Source of the DNA: Ligustrum vulgare
Lineage: Eukaryota > Streptophyta > Magnoliopsida > Lamiales > Oleaceae
Direction of reading: 5' to 3'
Assembly (NCBI GenBank): GCA_963555705.1
Contig: OY743176.1
Coordinates: 38,176,497 to 38,240,496, forward strand
DNA length: 64,000 bases
Shown: piece after piece, positions 1-11,099 of the stretch
How positions within the stretch are numbered: the first letter of the stretch is position 1
How the letters are laid out: each line of letters starts with the position of its first letter
Program-made: the position numbers and the translations under genes
The notes under the pieces: model-generated
What the model saw: only the letters and a program-made list of their open reading frames with translations
What the model was told of the DNA's origin: nothing
The model's database searches: none

Positions 1-1017
1 AGCTTTTTGTCGGACATGACGTTGAGCCTGTGTTCGAAGAGCTCGGGATCTATCCCGTGCATATCTTCTGCACTCCATGCAAAAACATCGATATTCTTCT
101 TTAAACACTGTGACAACTCTTCCTTCATCATTTTGGGGAGCTCTTTCCCAATTGTGAAGCTCTTCCCTTCTGAGACATCAACCTCTTCCAGGTCCTCTAC
201 TAGCGACATTCTTTCTTCAAGAGGAAGTTCTATTGACATCAGATCTGTCTTATTTTTTCCAATGCAGTTGATGTAGCAACTTCTGGCTACCGATTGATTT
301 CCCTGAATAGTTTCTATGCCTGCAGAAGTTGGGAACTTGATTTCCAGGTGATAAGTTGACACTACAGCTTTGAGGCTATTCAGGAATGGCCTTCCCAAGA
401 TAGCATTGTAGGCCATAGGAGTTTTGACGACTTGGAACGGAGTCATCTTTCGTTTCTCTTCTGATCCTAGTGAAGTGGGAAGGTCAATTAGGCCTTCGGG
501 TTTCACGGTTCCTCCTCCAAACCCAGTTAGGGGAGTAATGACCTGTCGAAGCCGATCTTTGGGAAGTTGCATTTGATTGAAAGCTTCCAAGGAAAGAACG
601 TTGGCTGCGCTCCCGTTGTCAACTAGCACCCTCCTGACATCAAAATTGGCGATTGTTGCACTGATAACAACAACATCGTCATGAGGATACGAAATCCCTT
701 CCATGTCAGCATTGCTGAAGCTGATGTTGTTCGAGATCTCCAGGTCATGACATCCCGACCTTTCTTCCCGATCACTCAGTGCACGGGCATGGTTCTTTCG
801 TGCATTATTCGAATCACCTCCAGATGCTATTCCTCCGACGATAAAATTTATGGTGCCAGTGGATCTGGTATTCTCTTCCCCTTTTCCATGCTCTTTATCG
901 TCTCTCTTTATGTAGTGCCCCAGGAAGCCCCTTTTTATGAGGGCTTCTATCTCCTGTTTCAAAGTTCTGCATTCATCCGTGGTATGGCCCGGGCTCTTGT
1001 GAAAGTCACAATACTTA
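1..1017 (-). pseudogene. Retand/Tat-like Ty3-gypsy gag C-terminus, protease and start of RT (runs off window)
   Basis: This frame continues the gag frame at 1020-2246 after a single TGA and stays open to the left window edge. It begins with a zinc-knuckle-like segment, YCDFHKSPGHTTDEC (about 968-1012). An aspartic-protease-like active site, VLVDNGSAANVL, follows near 600-632, with the flap and C-terminal motif ILGRPFLNSLKAVVSTYHL downstream. The last part, DVFAWSAEDMHGIDP (about 30-110), is the N-terminal approach to reverse transcriptase in this lineage. The protease would cut the Gag-Pol polyprotein in the particle. Apart from the TGA the reading frame is intact, so the copy may be fairly young. 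The rest of pol and the 3' LTR lie outside the window. Lineage is assigned from recalled family motifs. Confidence 0.8.
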
Positions 1018-1019
1018 TA

Positions 1020-2246
1020 TCAATTTTTTTCGTCGATCTTCCCTTTGATAGGCTTGGGCCATCGCAAGTCTTCACGTCCTTTGATTTCCATGAGAATGTG
1101 GGATCGGGGTGCGTTTAGCGGAGTTAAACTCTGATGCCCATTGCTATTCCCCTTCGAGTTAGTTCGGGAAGAATTCTTCTCATCTTCCTGTCTTGACCTT
1201 TTATTCCCGTGCCTTGTTGATTGTGAAGATTGTGCTACTGCTCCATGCCCTTGATCCTGTGCCCGAACTGAAAAAAGTGTTTCCTGCATGTTTATGTACT
1301 TTTCTGCTCTTCGGATAAGCTCTGTTACATTTGATGGTGGGTTCTTGGATAGGGACATTCTGAATTTTTGGCCTCGAATGGCCAAGGTAAGGGCTAAAAT
1401 TGCTGATGATATATGGAGATCTGGAATCTGAAGTCTTTCAACGTTAAACCGAGTCATGAACTCTCGCAGCGTCTCATTCTGAGCTTGCTTTAACTGCTTG
1501 AGGGATGCGGCGGTCTTCTTGATTATTTTGCTACTTGCAAAGAAAGCAGTGAACTTCTCAGTAAGATCTGCAAAGGAAGAGATGGATCCTGGAGGTATTG
1601 TAGAAAACCAGTCTCGAGCTGAATTTGTCAAGGTTTGAGGGAAGGCCTTGCACAAAATCTGATCTGGTGCATTCTGCATGTCCATGACATCAGTGTAGGT
1701 ATTCAAGTGGTTGTTAGGATCTGTTGTTCCATCGTATTCCTTTATTCGAGGATATTTAAATTGATCTGGAAAGGGAAAGGATGTTATTTTAGGAGTAAAG
1801 GGGGTTCTTCTCACGAATGACGTCTGACCCTGGGTGTTCTGTCGTATTCCATCAGCAATTCCTTCCTGAATGATTCTTGAGAGCTCTTGCTGTGTCAAGT
1901 TGGCAGATCCTTCTGTCATCGGATGGGCACCCCTCATCCCCGGAGAGTTGTCAGCCATAGGATTAGCTGACTGGAGATCTTCCCGAGGAATTGTGCCTGG
2001 AGTGTTCGGGTCAGGTTGCGCTTGATGACTTTTCTGTTGTTGAAGAGCTTGATGAAGTTCGCGGAGCTGCTTCTGAAGTTCGTTGAAATCTTCCCAACTA
2101 ACAGGTCCATTGTCTGGAGTGGCCTCTGGGTTTTGTTCTTCCCCAACATCTTCAAGAGGTGGAGGATTATCATCCTCAGCCGAGGTGTTGGCCGGAAGGG
2201 ATTGACTGGTGGATACGGAGGGACGGGCTTGACGTCTATTAACCAT
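1020..2246 (-). CDS. gag: Ty3/gypsy Gag (Retand/Tat-like)
   Basis: A 408-residue Gag. The N-terminus is acidic and Gln-rich, with a short coiled coil near residues 50-75 (FNELQKQLRELHQALQQQ). The retrotransposon-gag core follows at about 150-320, with the hallmark block from PRIKEYDGTTDPNNHL through ARDWFSTIPPGSI to LREFMTRFNVE. Gag forms the virus-like particle and binds element RNA. The start ATG sits in a CCATGG context 22 bases downstream of the primer-binding site, as expected for the first codon. The frame ends in a TGA after DEKN, but the same frame resumes at once with the zinc knuckle. The stop is therefore probably a point mutation (CGA to TGA fits), not the natural end. Confidence 0.88.
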   Translation of the reverse strand: MVNRRQARPSVSTSQSLPANTSAEDDNPPPLEDVGEEQNPEATPDNGPVSWEDFNELQKQLRELHQALQQQKSHQAQPDPNTPGTIPREDLQSANPMADNSPGMRGAHPMTEGSANLTQQELSRIIQEGIADGIRQNTQGQTSFVRRTPFTPKITSFPFPDQFKYPRIKEYDGTTDPNNHLNTYTDVMDMQNAPDQILCKAFPQTLTNSARDWFSTIPPGSISSFADLTEKFTAFFASSKIIKKTAASLKQLKQAQNETLREFMTRFNVERLQIPDLHISSAILALTLAIRGQKFRMSLSKNPPSNVTELIRRAEKYINMQETLFSVRAQDQGHGAVAQSSQSTRHGNKRSRQEDEKNSSRTNSKGNSNGHQSLTPLNAPRSHILMEIKGREDLRWPKPIKGKIDEKN

Positions 2247-2267
2247 GGCTAGTTGTATCTCTTCCCA

Positions 2268-2281
2268 CAGACGGCGCCAAT
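2268..2281 (-). other. Primer-binding site of the Retand-like element
   Basis: On the minus strand TTGGCGCCGTCTGTGGG follows the LTR end after one base. A TGGCGCC-type primer site is normal for plant Tat/Athila-side gypsy elements and differs from the TGGTATCAGAGC sites of the other gypsy elements here. The primer tRNA was not assigned. Confidence 0.75.
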
Positions 2282-3048
2282 TGTTGCTGTCAAAAATCCT
2301 AACCTTGACGTGGCAGTATCTGATGATACTTGATTGCTAGAAGAGATCAATGAATTCGCCTTGGATGTCCTGCAAAAAAGGCGAGGAGGATTCTCCTCGT
2401 CGCCCCTCCGGTGTGAGAATTAGTTTTCTGGAAAAAGATAGAGAGATAATATATAACTGGAAAATGTAAAGAATTGTGAATGAATATATGTGAGCAAAGG
2501 AGCTGTATTTATAGGGCTGAAAAAGCCCATAACTTCCTTTATTTAAGGATGGAGTCCTTATTGCTATAAACTTACCTTTTAGGAAGAGTTCTAATCTTAC
2601 AAGAATTGTACTTCCACTTTTTTAGGACGTTTCCTTATAGGTTATGGTTTATTTCGAGGGCCAAGCGGGTGGCCCATTGACAAAGCCCATGAACGATGAA
2701 TATTCAGAATCACGTTTGTACCAAGCAATGTAGAGCATAGTGCCAGAGCTAGGCCGGACATATTTTATAATATGTATGTAGGACTTGACTAGATCGGGCA
2801 TGCCCGATCTTTGATGGTCATAAGATCGGACATCAACCTCGGACTAGGAAAACTTATAGATGATAAGTTATTGGACCGGGCATGGAAAAGGCCGGGATAT
2901 AAGGCCGACCACGTTATCGAGATGGGCCGACCCAGTGTATTCTTTTCATAGGCCCATACCTCAAATGACCGGGAAAATAGCCCGATCATTTCTCATTATG
3001 AAGTGTCAGATACTTTTGAACAATGGGTCAGACTTAACCAAAACAACA
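2282..3048 (-). repeat. 5' LTR of the Retand-like element
   Basis: The 767-bp segment has the 5-bp inverted ends TGTTG and CAACA. It abuts the primer-binding site on one side and unrelated copia remnant DNA on the other. It supplies promoter and terminator for the gag-pol transcript read leftwards. The mate LTR is outside the window, so target duplication (candidate TCCTT at 3049-3053) and age cannot be judged. Confidence 0.8.
2506..2513 (-). promoter_or_regulatory. TATA box of the Retand-like LTR
   Basis: The minus strand reads CCCTATAAATACAGC inside the LTR, a textbook plant TATA box. It lies about 225 bp before the primer site, a sensible U3/R position. Transcription would start about 30 bp further left. 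Confidence 0.6.
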
Positions 3049-4559
3049 TCCTTTTTGAGTCAATAAAAAGGAATATAATTTTGGAAGCAATTTATTAAAT
3101 TCGCATTAATCAGTTAATACAAAGTACCTTTCGTTGTTATAGTGAAAAAAATCAAAATCCACCCTCGATGCGGTTTGTTGAGTAACTTAAGGCTGCAAGT
3201 GGGAAGGTGTATTTATCACTATGAAACATAAGATGTTTCTGAACAATGGTTAGAATTTAACTGAAATCTATCTTTTGTTGAGTCACTCAAGGAGATGAGA
3301 TTTTGGAGGCACAATCAAGTAGATACATAAGATGTGTGTGACAAAGAGTTGTCTACTTGATGATCTAGGAGTCACATGGAGATGTGATTGATAGGAGTAT
3401 CTACCTGGAAGACATCATTAGAGTTTGTTGAGTCACTCAAGGTTCTAATGGAATAAACGAGATCCTAGCCTACTGTGAATCTAACAGGATTCTATGAGAT
3501 TAATGTTAAGGGTCATTAATTCAAGTAAAATAGTGGGAGCAATCGATTTAATAAAAGATCTTATTAAATTGATTTATACATGATAATACGTGATTCTATT
3601 TTTGATTTATTATTGTTGTTGTATGAGTTTTAAAATTTGAGTTGTTACTTGAACTTATGGAGTATAATTGACACTCTGTAAGTTCATTAGACTGAAATCC
3701 TTAAATTGGCGTCGTCCTTTGAGAAATGATCTCAAAACATGATACGATCGAGAATACTCTTCTCGAACATGCCAATAATAGGATACTAAATTTATAATTG
3801 CGAGGCTTCCTTAACCAAACTGAAGAAGTGAGAAGTTTGGTGAATCTTCTACTTCAGTTTTCTATTTGATAGAGGTTAAATAATCTAATTAGCCAATCGA
3901 GTATTAGATACCGATAATATACAATGGCTAAAAGTAGAATAAATTGCGAAAAATAGTGATATACATATTTGTAGGTAATAAAGCAAATATTGTTTGAAAA
4001 GCTTAAGAAGCAATCACCCATCTTTGCCTTCTGATTCAGTGTTAAATTAGACAATTGTTAATTACAGTTCCTATGAAGAACAACACTTCCACTTCATGTT
4101 TGAATATGAAGTGATTATCCTCTATAATTAAGAATAATAGTTATTCGTTAACTTAGATGAGATAATATGGAAGCTAGGTAAGTAACAAACAGTCCACATT
4201 CTGAATATTGATAAGGCAAAGAAGAAGTCACACTTAAATCTGACACTTGACTTATTCAATTAACAGAGATATATGTATATCTCGCCTTGGAGGTAAATTG
4301 ATAAGTCAATGTGGGATGGTTGATCCACTGAGCCTGTTGCATTCGGATGTAAGCAGGCATATGTCAGAGTGGTCTTTAATCATTAGATAACCATGATTGT
4401 CATTGTTATCTATAATAAAGTTTAAATTTGTGATTGACTTCAAGATTATGTTATGAGAACATAATTTTCGCATAGATAACTCTTTCACATACGTCTCGAC
4501 ACAATGCCGAATTTGAAAGGACAATGATTACAATGGATGCAATCATTGATGAAGCCACA
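3049..4559 (+). pseudogene. Copia remnant E, 5' piece
   Basis: This AT-rich stretch carries no usable frame. It directly precedes the copia integrase/RT remnant that resumes at 27192 once element A and its CAAAA duplication are removed. Phrases such as LNIDKAKKKSH (near 4205-4240) and LLHSDVSRHMS (near 4335-4370) faintly resemble the gag tail and the N-terminal integrase core of copia. The first 500 bp hold two copies of a phrase around TTGTTGAGTCACTCAAGG (3277 and 3427). It may include part of the 5' LTR, but no boundary was found. Orientation and identity rest mostly on the downstream pieces. Confidence 0.45.
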
Positions 4560-4564
4560 CAAAA

Positions 4565-6688
4565 TGTAACACCCCAATTTTAAATGCTTAAAACTAGGCG
4601 TGTTAACTTCCATTCACATTAAATGCGGAAATAATCGTTTAAAACATTTAAACTTTTCATTTTCTATTATAAAATTTTACAAAAATTTCGGCAGAGTCTC
4701 CTCTATAATTTGGACATAGCCAACCTGTAGAGGGACATCATACCTACAATACAAATGCAATTCTCAACTCATTCAAACATCCAACATTCAACATTCAACA
4801 TTCAACTCCAATTCTACAACAAACTCCCATGTCACCACACTATTTCAAATTCAATCCCCAAACTCCTCAACAAAACATTTTATATCAATAAGCTACAATT
4901 AAGTGAAATAAGCTGTAATAGAACCAATATTAAAAATGCCATAACTCATTTAAACTAATTTCAACCGAAACAATTATCAAAATAAATGAATTAAGAAATA
5001 ATTACTTAGAACTTAATTAAATTCTAATTTAACTTTATTTTCAGGAATTGAAAGCAGGTATAGCCTGAGTTTGCCACCAAATGCTCTCCTCGTCTCATCT
5101 AACTTTCATCACCTGAAATATTGGGGAGGGAATGGGGTGAGCTAAAGCTCAGTAAGTAAACTTTATGCATGAATCCATGCTTATGATATGAATGCTTTAA
5201 ACTTTGAAATATGGATCCCCATTCACTTTAACCTTTCAAAACTTTCAAACATTTCGAACTTTCACTTAACATTTCAAAACTTTCACTTCATTTCCATCGT
5301 GAGCTCACTTGGTGTATCTTCTAGTCAATCAGATAACAGTGGACAATTCTAATTTGGAACCAGATTAACTTTCACATTTCCACCGCAAAGCGGTTTAACA
5401 GTCCACCGTAAAACGGTTGAAAATTCCGTCGCAGAGCGACTTAATTCGGGTACGCCGGTCCCCCGCGCCCCATTTCCCACTCGCATCTTTCATGAACTAG
5501 AAGTACACCCATTCATTTCTTAAAAACATGGGATACATAACTTTTGAACAAACTTGTACCTTGACACATTTCTTTCATTTAAAAACATTTGACTTCCCAA
5601 TTTCGATGCTAATGCATGCTTGATGATGCAATGACATGATAATGTGCATGCTTGAGCATTCTTCTCAATAACATATACTTTCATAAAATAATGAAATTCA
5701 TCAAGAAAGTAAGTTGCAAGACAGTCATTTACACATTTCACATTTACATTCAACTTCTATAAAAATTGGGGGAAGTTTACTTACTTCCAGTCCTTAGTAT
5801 TTACCGTTTCTGAATTTGTAAGTGGAGGAGCCTTGGCTGCCAGCGTTGTCAATGTACCAAAATCCTAGTTGTATCCATTCATTTAATAAAATATACTTTC
5901 AATTCAAATTGGTATATTCATCATCATTAAACAAGTTAAAACAATAAATCTTATTTCCCTTTTTCATTCTTGTGATCATTTATTCCAAAAAAGGTATTAA
6001 CATATATTAAATACTTCCATACAATACTCGAAAGCAAAGATTTAAACCATTCGACACAACATTTTAAGCTTAACTATTAAGGTACTTAAATCAAAACCAA
6101 AGTTTGAAAAAATGTATACGACTTTACAATTTTCTTAAAATCTAGTAAATATAATTATTACTCACGTTCACACAAAAATCATATTTGCAATAAGGGACTT
6201 AATTTCATGCAACTTACGATTGTACAAATCCATTTACTCAAATCTCAAACTAAATTATAACTTAGTCGAACTTTACAAAAAATGTTCCATTAAAATTCCA
6301 ACTCTTTTTTTTTTTTTAAATCTGAAAATAACCTGAAATCTTAAATTCAAGAATTTCCCGTAGATAACATACACATTTGATTTTAAATTACAAAATTCGA
6401 AACCTATAATAATCAAATTTTGAAATTTCAATTAAACTAATTTAAAATCTTCGAAATCAGAAATTTGTTCACGTTTATACCACTTTCCTAAATTCTAAAA
6501 TTCTCAATTTAACCCTTCATTAAACTAGAAGAAAATCAATTAAACAAATCAATTTAATAATTTTCGAATCCTATCATTAACGCATACATATAAATACTAA
6601 ATACCTAAATTTAAAAACCGAAATTAATCAATTAAATTTCGAAATCATACTTAGTCCGAATTTGAAAAATTACTGTGGGAATTACACA

Positions 6689-6756
<68 letters not shown>

Positions 6757-7696
6757 AATCAATACATACATATATAAGCATTACCCAATCCCCAACTTAG
6801 AAATTAAAATTCGAAATCTAACCAAACTTAAATCTGAAAATATGAAAAAGATTATTATTATAATTCAAACCATAACCAAACAGTCCACGAAGCTACCAAT
6901 TTCATAAATTAGGTTTACCACACAATCTATACATACATTTATATACATTACTCAATCTGAAATTTACAATTAAATTTCGAATCTAAGCAGAAATCCGAAA
7001 TGTACAAATACAGATAATACCCACATACATATCAATACCCATTTTCGTGGGTTGTGCTCGACGTGCGTGCGCGAACTCGTGACAGTGTGTGTGCGTGCGT
7101 TGTGTGCGTTTGATTGGCCTTGACTGCGTGCGTGTGTGTGGGGGTTGGGTGTCTGCGTGTGTGCGAATGAGGGAGAAGGAAGGGTGGGTCTTACCGTTAT
7201 GGGGTTGCACGGTGGTGGTGATTGGTGGTCTGCAAAAAAGGGAAGAGACGGCGAGAGAGAGCGACGTCGAGAGAGGGAGAGACCGAGAGGCGTGAGTGAG
7301 GGAGAGGAAAAATGAGGGTTTAGATTTTAGGTTTAATTTTAATCTTTTAAAATTTGCAAAATTGGTCCCTCAAGTCCCTCCTTTGCATATTTAATCCCCT
7401 AAGTTCCATTTGTTTTCCAAATGCCACTAAAGTTTCCCCCCAAGTTTCAATTTAACACAATAAAAATAGAAATTAGCATACCTAGGCAATAAATTTAATT
7501 AATTACATAAAAATTGCACGAGAACCATTTATAATTTTCTAATTGGCACATTGAGCGAGACGGTGTCCAAATCCTTCCACTGTAAAACAATTCCAATAAT
7601 TGACATAAAATAAAATTAAATTCTCAAATTTCCATTACATTAGCATAAATATGACTTGAAATTTTAAAGGGTACGAAAATGAAAGGCGGTATTACA
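4565..7696 (-). repeat. 3' LTR of element A (3.1 kb)
   Basis: The segment is bounded by TGTAACACCCC and GGTATTACA. On the plus strand it holds a stem-loop-like block near 4690-4735 and CCGC/GCGG hairpins near 5378-5440. A (TA)n tract lies at about 6692-6754. A GA-rich, GC-richer block at 7060-7310 may be the transcription-start region read leftwards. Its closest relative here is 24491-27186, nearly identical over most of its length. Multi-kilobase LTRs are usual in the Tekay/Del lineage. ORFs within it are low-complexity and not genes. Confidence 0.85.
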
Positions 7697-8455
7697 GTTC
7701 CTTAGCCCTTAAAGAGATTTCGTCCTCGAAATTAAACTTACCGAAAAGATATGGATACTTGGCACGCATTTCATCCTCGCGTTCCCAAGTAGCCTCTTCG
7801 ACTGCATGGTTCCTCTAAAGGACTTTAACTAGTGTTACCTTCTTTCTCCTAAGTTCCTTATTTACTTTTATTAGGATTTTCACAAGTGACTCCTCATAAG
7901 TCAGATCATCACAAAGATCTAATGACTTATAATTGAGACTATGGGAGGAATCCGAAATATACTTCCTCAACATTGATGCATGAAAAACATTGTGCACACC
8001 CGATAATGCTGGTGACAATGCAACCCGATAAGCTAGGTCATCCACCTTTTTCAAGAATTCCAAAGGGGCCAACAAAACATAGGCTCAACCTTCTTTTCTT
8101 CCCGAACCTCATAATTCATTTCATTGGAGCTACTCTCAAAAAGATCATATCGCCTACGGCGAATTCCAAAGATTTTTTTCTTTTGTCCGCATAGCTTTTC
8201 TGTCCACTCTGTGAAATTTTCATCCGCTAACGAATTTTTTCAACAACTTTTGCTGTTTGTTGTACTATTTCTGGACACAATAACTTTCTTTCTCCTATCT
8301 CATCCCAATGACCTGGTGATCTACACTTCTTCCTGTATAGTGCCTCATACGTGACCGAAGTTTGATAGTTATTGTTGAAGGAGACCATCGACCGACATTA
8401 TCCCACTTATGAATCTATTTCCAGCCTTTCATAGGATCTATTATAACGTCTAAAC
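7697..8455 (-). pseudogene. Element A integrase C-terminus and chromodomain tail
   Basis: Read leftwards, the fragment begins near [25 protein letters not shown] codons at about 8350. It passes through DKRKKSLEFAVGDMIFL and PFGILEKVDDLAYRVAL and ends with VHNVFHASMLRKYISD. After a stop near 7815 the same frame continues through RNHAVEEATWERE, the chromodomain-type tail that targets chromovirus integration to modified histones. The polypurine tract follows at 7697-7711, directly before the LTR. At least three in-frame stops are present (for example in KIRxRM and APMKxIM). The N-terminal integrase and most of RNase H are missing. Confidence 0.8.
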
Positions 8456-8469
8456 CTTAATATATATAT

Positions 8470-9231
8470 ATATATATTGATTGATTGATCACATTCTTAA
8501 AACTAAAATCAAGATTGACCAAAATAAGACTTTATAATCCAGAATTCGTGAAACTTGACGTCCATACCAAAGTATACAGTAGAAATACTAAAACTTTGAC
8601 AGAATTTTTCTGGAAAGATTCACAAACGAAATCCTTTCTGAACATGCTGACATTTCTTTTAAAATCGGGGTATCAAACTTAATCCTATAACTCATACTTA
8701 TATATTGTAATCAAGTATTCAGCATCATAAACTCATCTTAAAACTAAAGCCAATGTACTAATTTAAGAATCCATACTTTCAAAATCATCATAAAAACAAT
8801 ACTCTAACCAAGTATTTTATAAATAAATCATTGACCTATCACCAATGAATAAGAATTTTGTGATTCATATAAGATTCCTCATCAAGTTTACTTAACCCAA
8901 AGATACTACTCCACAATAAGTAAAAGTTACACTAATGATCATCTTAGATTTTAAACAATCCAAATTTATGTATATTCCATGGAGATCTCAATATGGACCA
9001 CATACTTTATTCACATCTAATGCACAACCAACAATGAGTAATCACAACTACATCACCAAAATTTTAAATGAATTCATCTATCTTATCATAAACAAATGAA
9101 GTTTCCCGACCATAGTTCATATTTAGCAATAAACAAACCATTGATCAAGATAAGATTAATTAGTTCAAACATATCATCAAACTATTCTTCCATAGGAAAA
9201 TCATAACATTCATTAACTATCTATTCACCAT
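8470..9231 (-). repeat. Segment X, shared non-coding filler in chromovirus copies A and B
   Basis: This AT-rich segment lies where the rest of RNase H and the N-terminal integrase should be. It is homologous, in opposite orientation, to about 30120-30760 in element B. One short frame is conserved between them: 8485-8682 plus and 30491-30688 minus, both starting MITFLKLKSRLTKI. In A it continues on the other side of element 1 (19511 to about 19690). No known protein domain is visible. See findings. Confidence 0.6.
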
Positions 9232-11063
9232 TGTGACGACCCGAACCTTAGCTTCGAGTGTCACGTATTAAACGTAATAACTTTTGCTTTTGTTACATGG
9301 AAAAGAAAAGCTATTAAATAAAATGAAATATATACTGGAAACTTATTTTCAACTTGTAGTAAAATATCTCTATAAAATTTAATGGCCAGCAGAAGTACAT
9401 GCTAACTTGAAATTTTTCTTTACGTAAACGAACTCGGTGCAGTCACGGCTAGTTGGGGCAGCCAGTTCAAACATTTTTATAAAATTCATCCGAACTCCGT
9501 TTTCTATAAAATCTGTGGCATTGGAAAGATATTTCCAAGTAGTTTCATATATTAAAATATGGAAAATTAATAAGATCATGTGTTATAGACGTTTTTTTAA
9601 AACAGTGAGGTCCTGCACAGAAACTTCAAATTGACCTTTCGACGCTTAAAAATTTATATCTCAGGCCAGACAAATCCAAATGGAGTGATTCTTGAGCTCA
9701 TATAAATAAAACTCAAATAGGAAGGCAGCAGTATTTTTGGAGTCTCAAATAGGTGTCTATAGAATTAGTAATAGTATTTTGAATTGACCCTAAAAACCTG
9801 TCCAGTTTCTGCCTCTTTTATCATTGCAGGAAAATGTCTATAAAAATTTCTCTTAGCATAACATGAAAGATATGATCACAAAATTTACTTTCATTACCAT
9901 ATTACATCATGTCTTATACATGTTTATATTTAATACCACAAGAAAAACATATGGAAAACAGGTTTTTGAACAAAACATACGAAAAGGAAACTGATGCAAA
10001 ATAAATTTGTCCTCAGTCCATCATCGAGTAGGGGACTGACTTCCTCCAACTCAATGATCATGAATCTGAAAATTTAGTACAAAATACTATGAGTATAAAG
10101 AATACTCATTAAGATATCATGCCCGGATTTAACATGTTAATATTACACAAAAGAAAGCATTCAAACACATACTTGCACATTTTGGCTTGCCGGTGCCCTT
10201 CGGACTTGTCCTAAGGCATAAATAGATATCTAACTTTGTGGACTTGTCCACATCTTTCATATTATGGTTTTTCATGCATAGCTTAAGCATAAATATTACC
10301 ATGAAATCCTACCACTTGAGCATAGAAAGTATCTTACCTTAAAGCTTGGAGAAATTTTGGTGGAATAGTATACTTGAAAGTGCTAGCCTTTGCTCTTCTT
10401 CTTCGTCTTCTTCTATTCTTACTATATATTTTCTCTTTACTCTCTTCCACTAACTCTTGCTGTTGGTTTTTTTCTTTGAAAGTAATATTTTGGTTGTTAA
10501 GACATATAAAGAACGTCCCTTAATAATCCAAGGAAAGAAGACCTATGAACTAAGTAAGGACAAGATGTTAACTATTTTCTATTGGTGTATCCACATGCAA
10601 GATTTATCTCCAATAGCTCATGCATGCTCTCCATGCATTTACCTCATATATTTAATTGGACACCTCATGCTTAAGTTAAACACCTCATGCTTGCAATGCT
10701 AGGAAAAACTTCTTCACTATTAAGATAACTTGCAACTAGTTGACACCTCATGCTTGCTTGTTACCTAAATATACACCTCATGTCATGCTTGCCTTTACAT
10801 TGCAAGAAAATTACTTCACTCCTAAGATAACTCTCGGCCAAGATTATATGAAATACTTATCACTAGGAATTAGGTATAAAACTTGATATTAATCCCCAAA
10901 AAAACTTAATTAACTAATCTTGGAAAATTTTTTAATCAACCAACAATGCAAGCTTGGCAATCATTAATAATTTTGGTCATAGAAAATTTGAAAAGTTAAA
11001 TTATCATAAAAAAAAATTAAATGAATAAATTAAACGAGCATAAAAAAATTTCGGAGTATTACA
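9232..11063 (-). repeat. 3' LTR of element 1
   Basis: The 1832-bp copy starts TGTGACGACCC and ends GAGTATTACA on the plus strand. It aligns end to end with 17695-19510, including an 81-codon chance frame present in both (10457-10702 and 18905-19150). Differences are mostly single bases and a few short indels. A possible minus-strand TATA motif, AAAATATATAG, lies near 10424-10434. Confidence 0.92.
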
Positions 11064-11078
11064 TCCCTCCTCCCTTAA
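11064..11078 (-). other. Polypurine tract of element 1
   Basis: The minus strand reads AAGGGAGGAGGGA immediately before the 3' LTR. Plus-strand DNA synthesis would be primed here. A palindromic TTTCGAGGACGAAA motif sits just upstream. Element A has the same motif before its tract. Confidence 0.8.
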
Positions 11079-11099
11079 AAAAATTTCGTCCTCGAAATT

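Noticed and set aside
4306..4524. Minus-strand frame with FIIDNNDNHGYLMIKDHSD, resembling copia integrase
   Set aside because: The plus strand of the same place gives LLHSDVSRHMS, in line with plus-strand pieces of E downstream. Neither match is strong enough for a separate gene.
6662..6907. 81-codon ORF with long Tyr-Ile run
   Set aside because: It is a translation of the (TA)n microsatellite in the LTR. The same artefact occurs at 16500-16727, 26249-26470 and 42182-42373.
10457..10702. 81-codon ORF present in both LTRs of element 1 (also 18905-19150)
   Set aside because: It is duplicated because the LTRs are copies. There are no motifs, and it runs antisense to the element.
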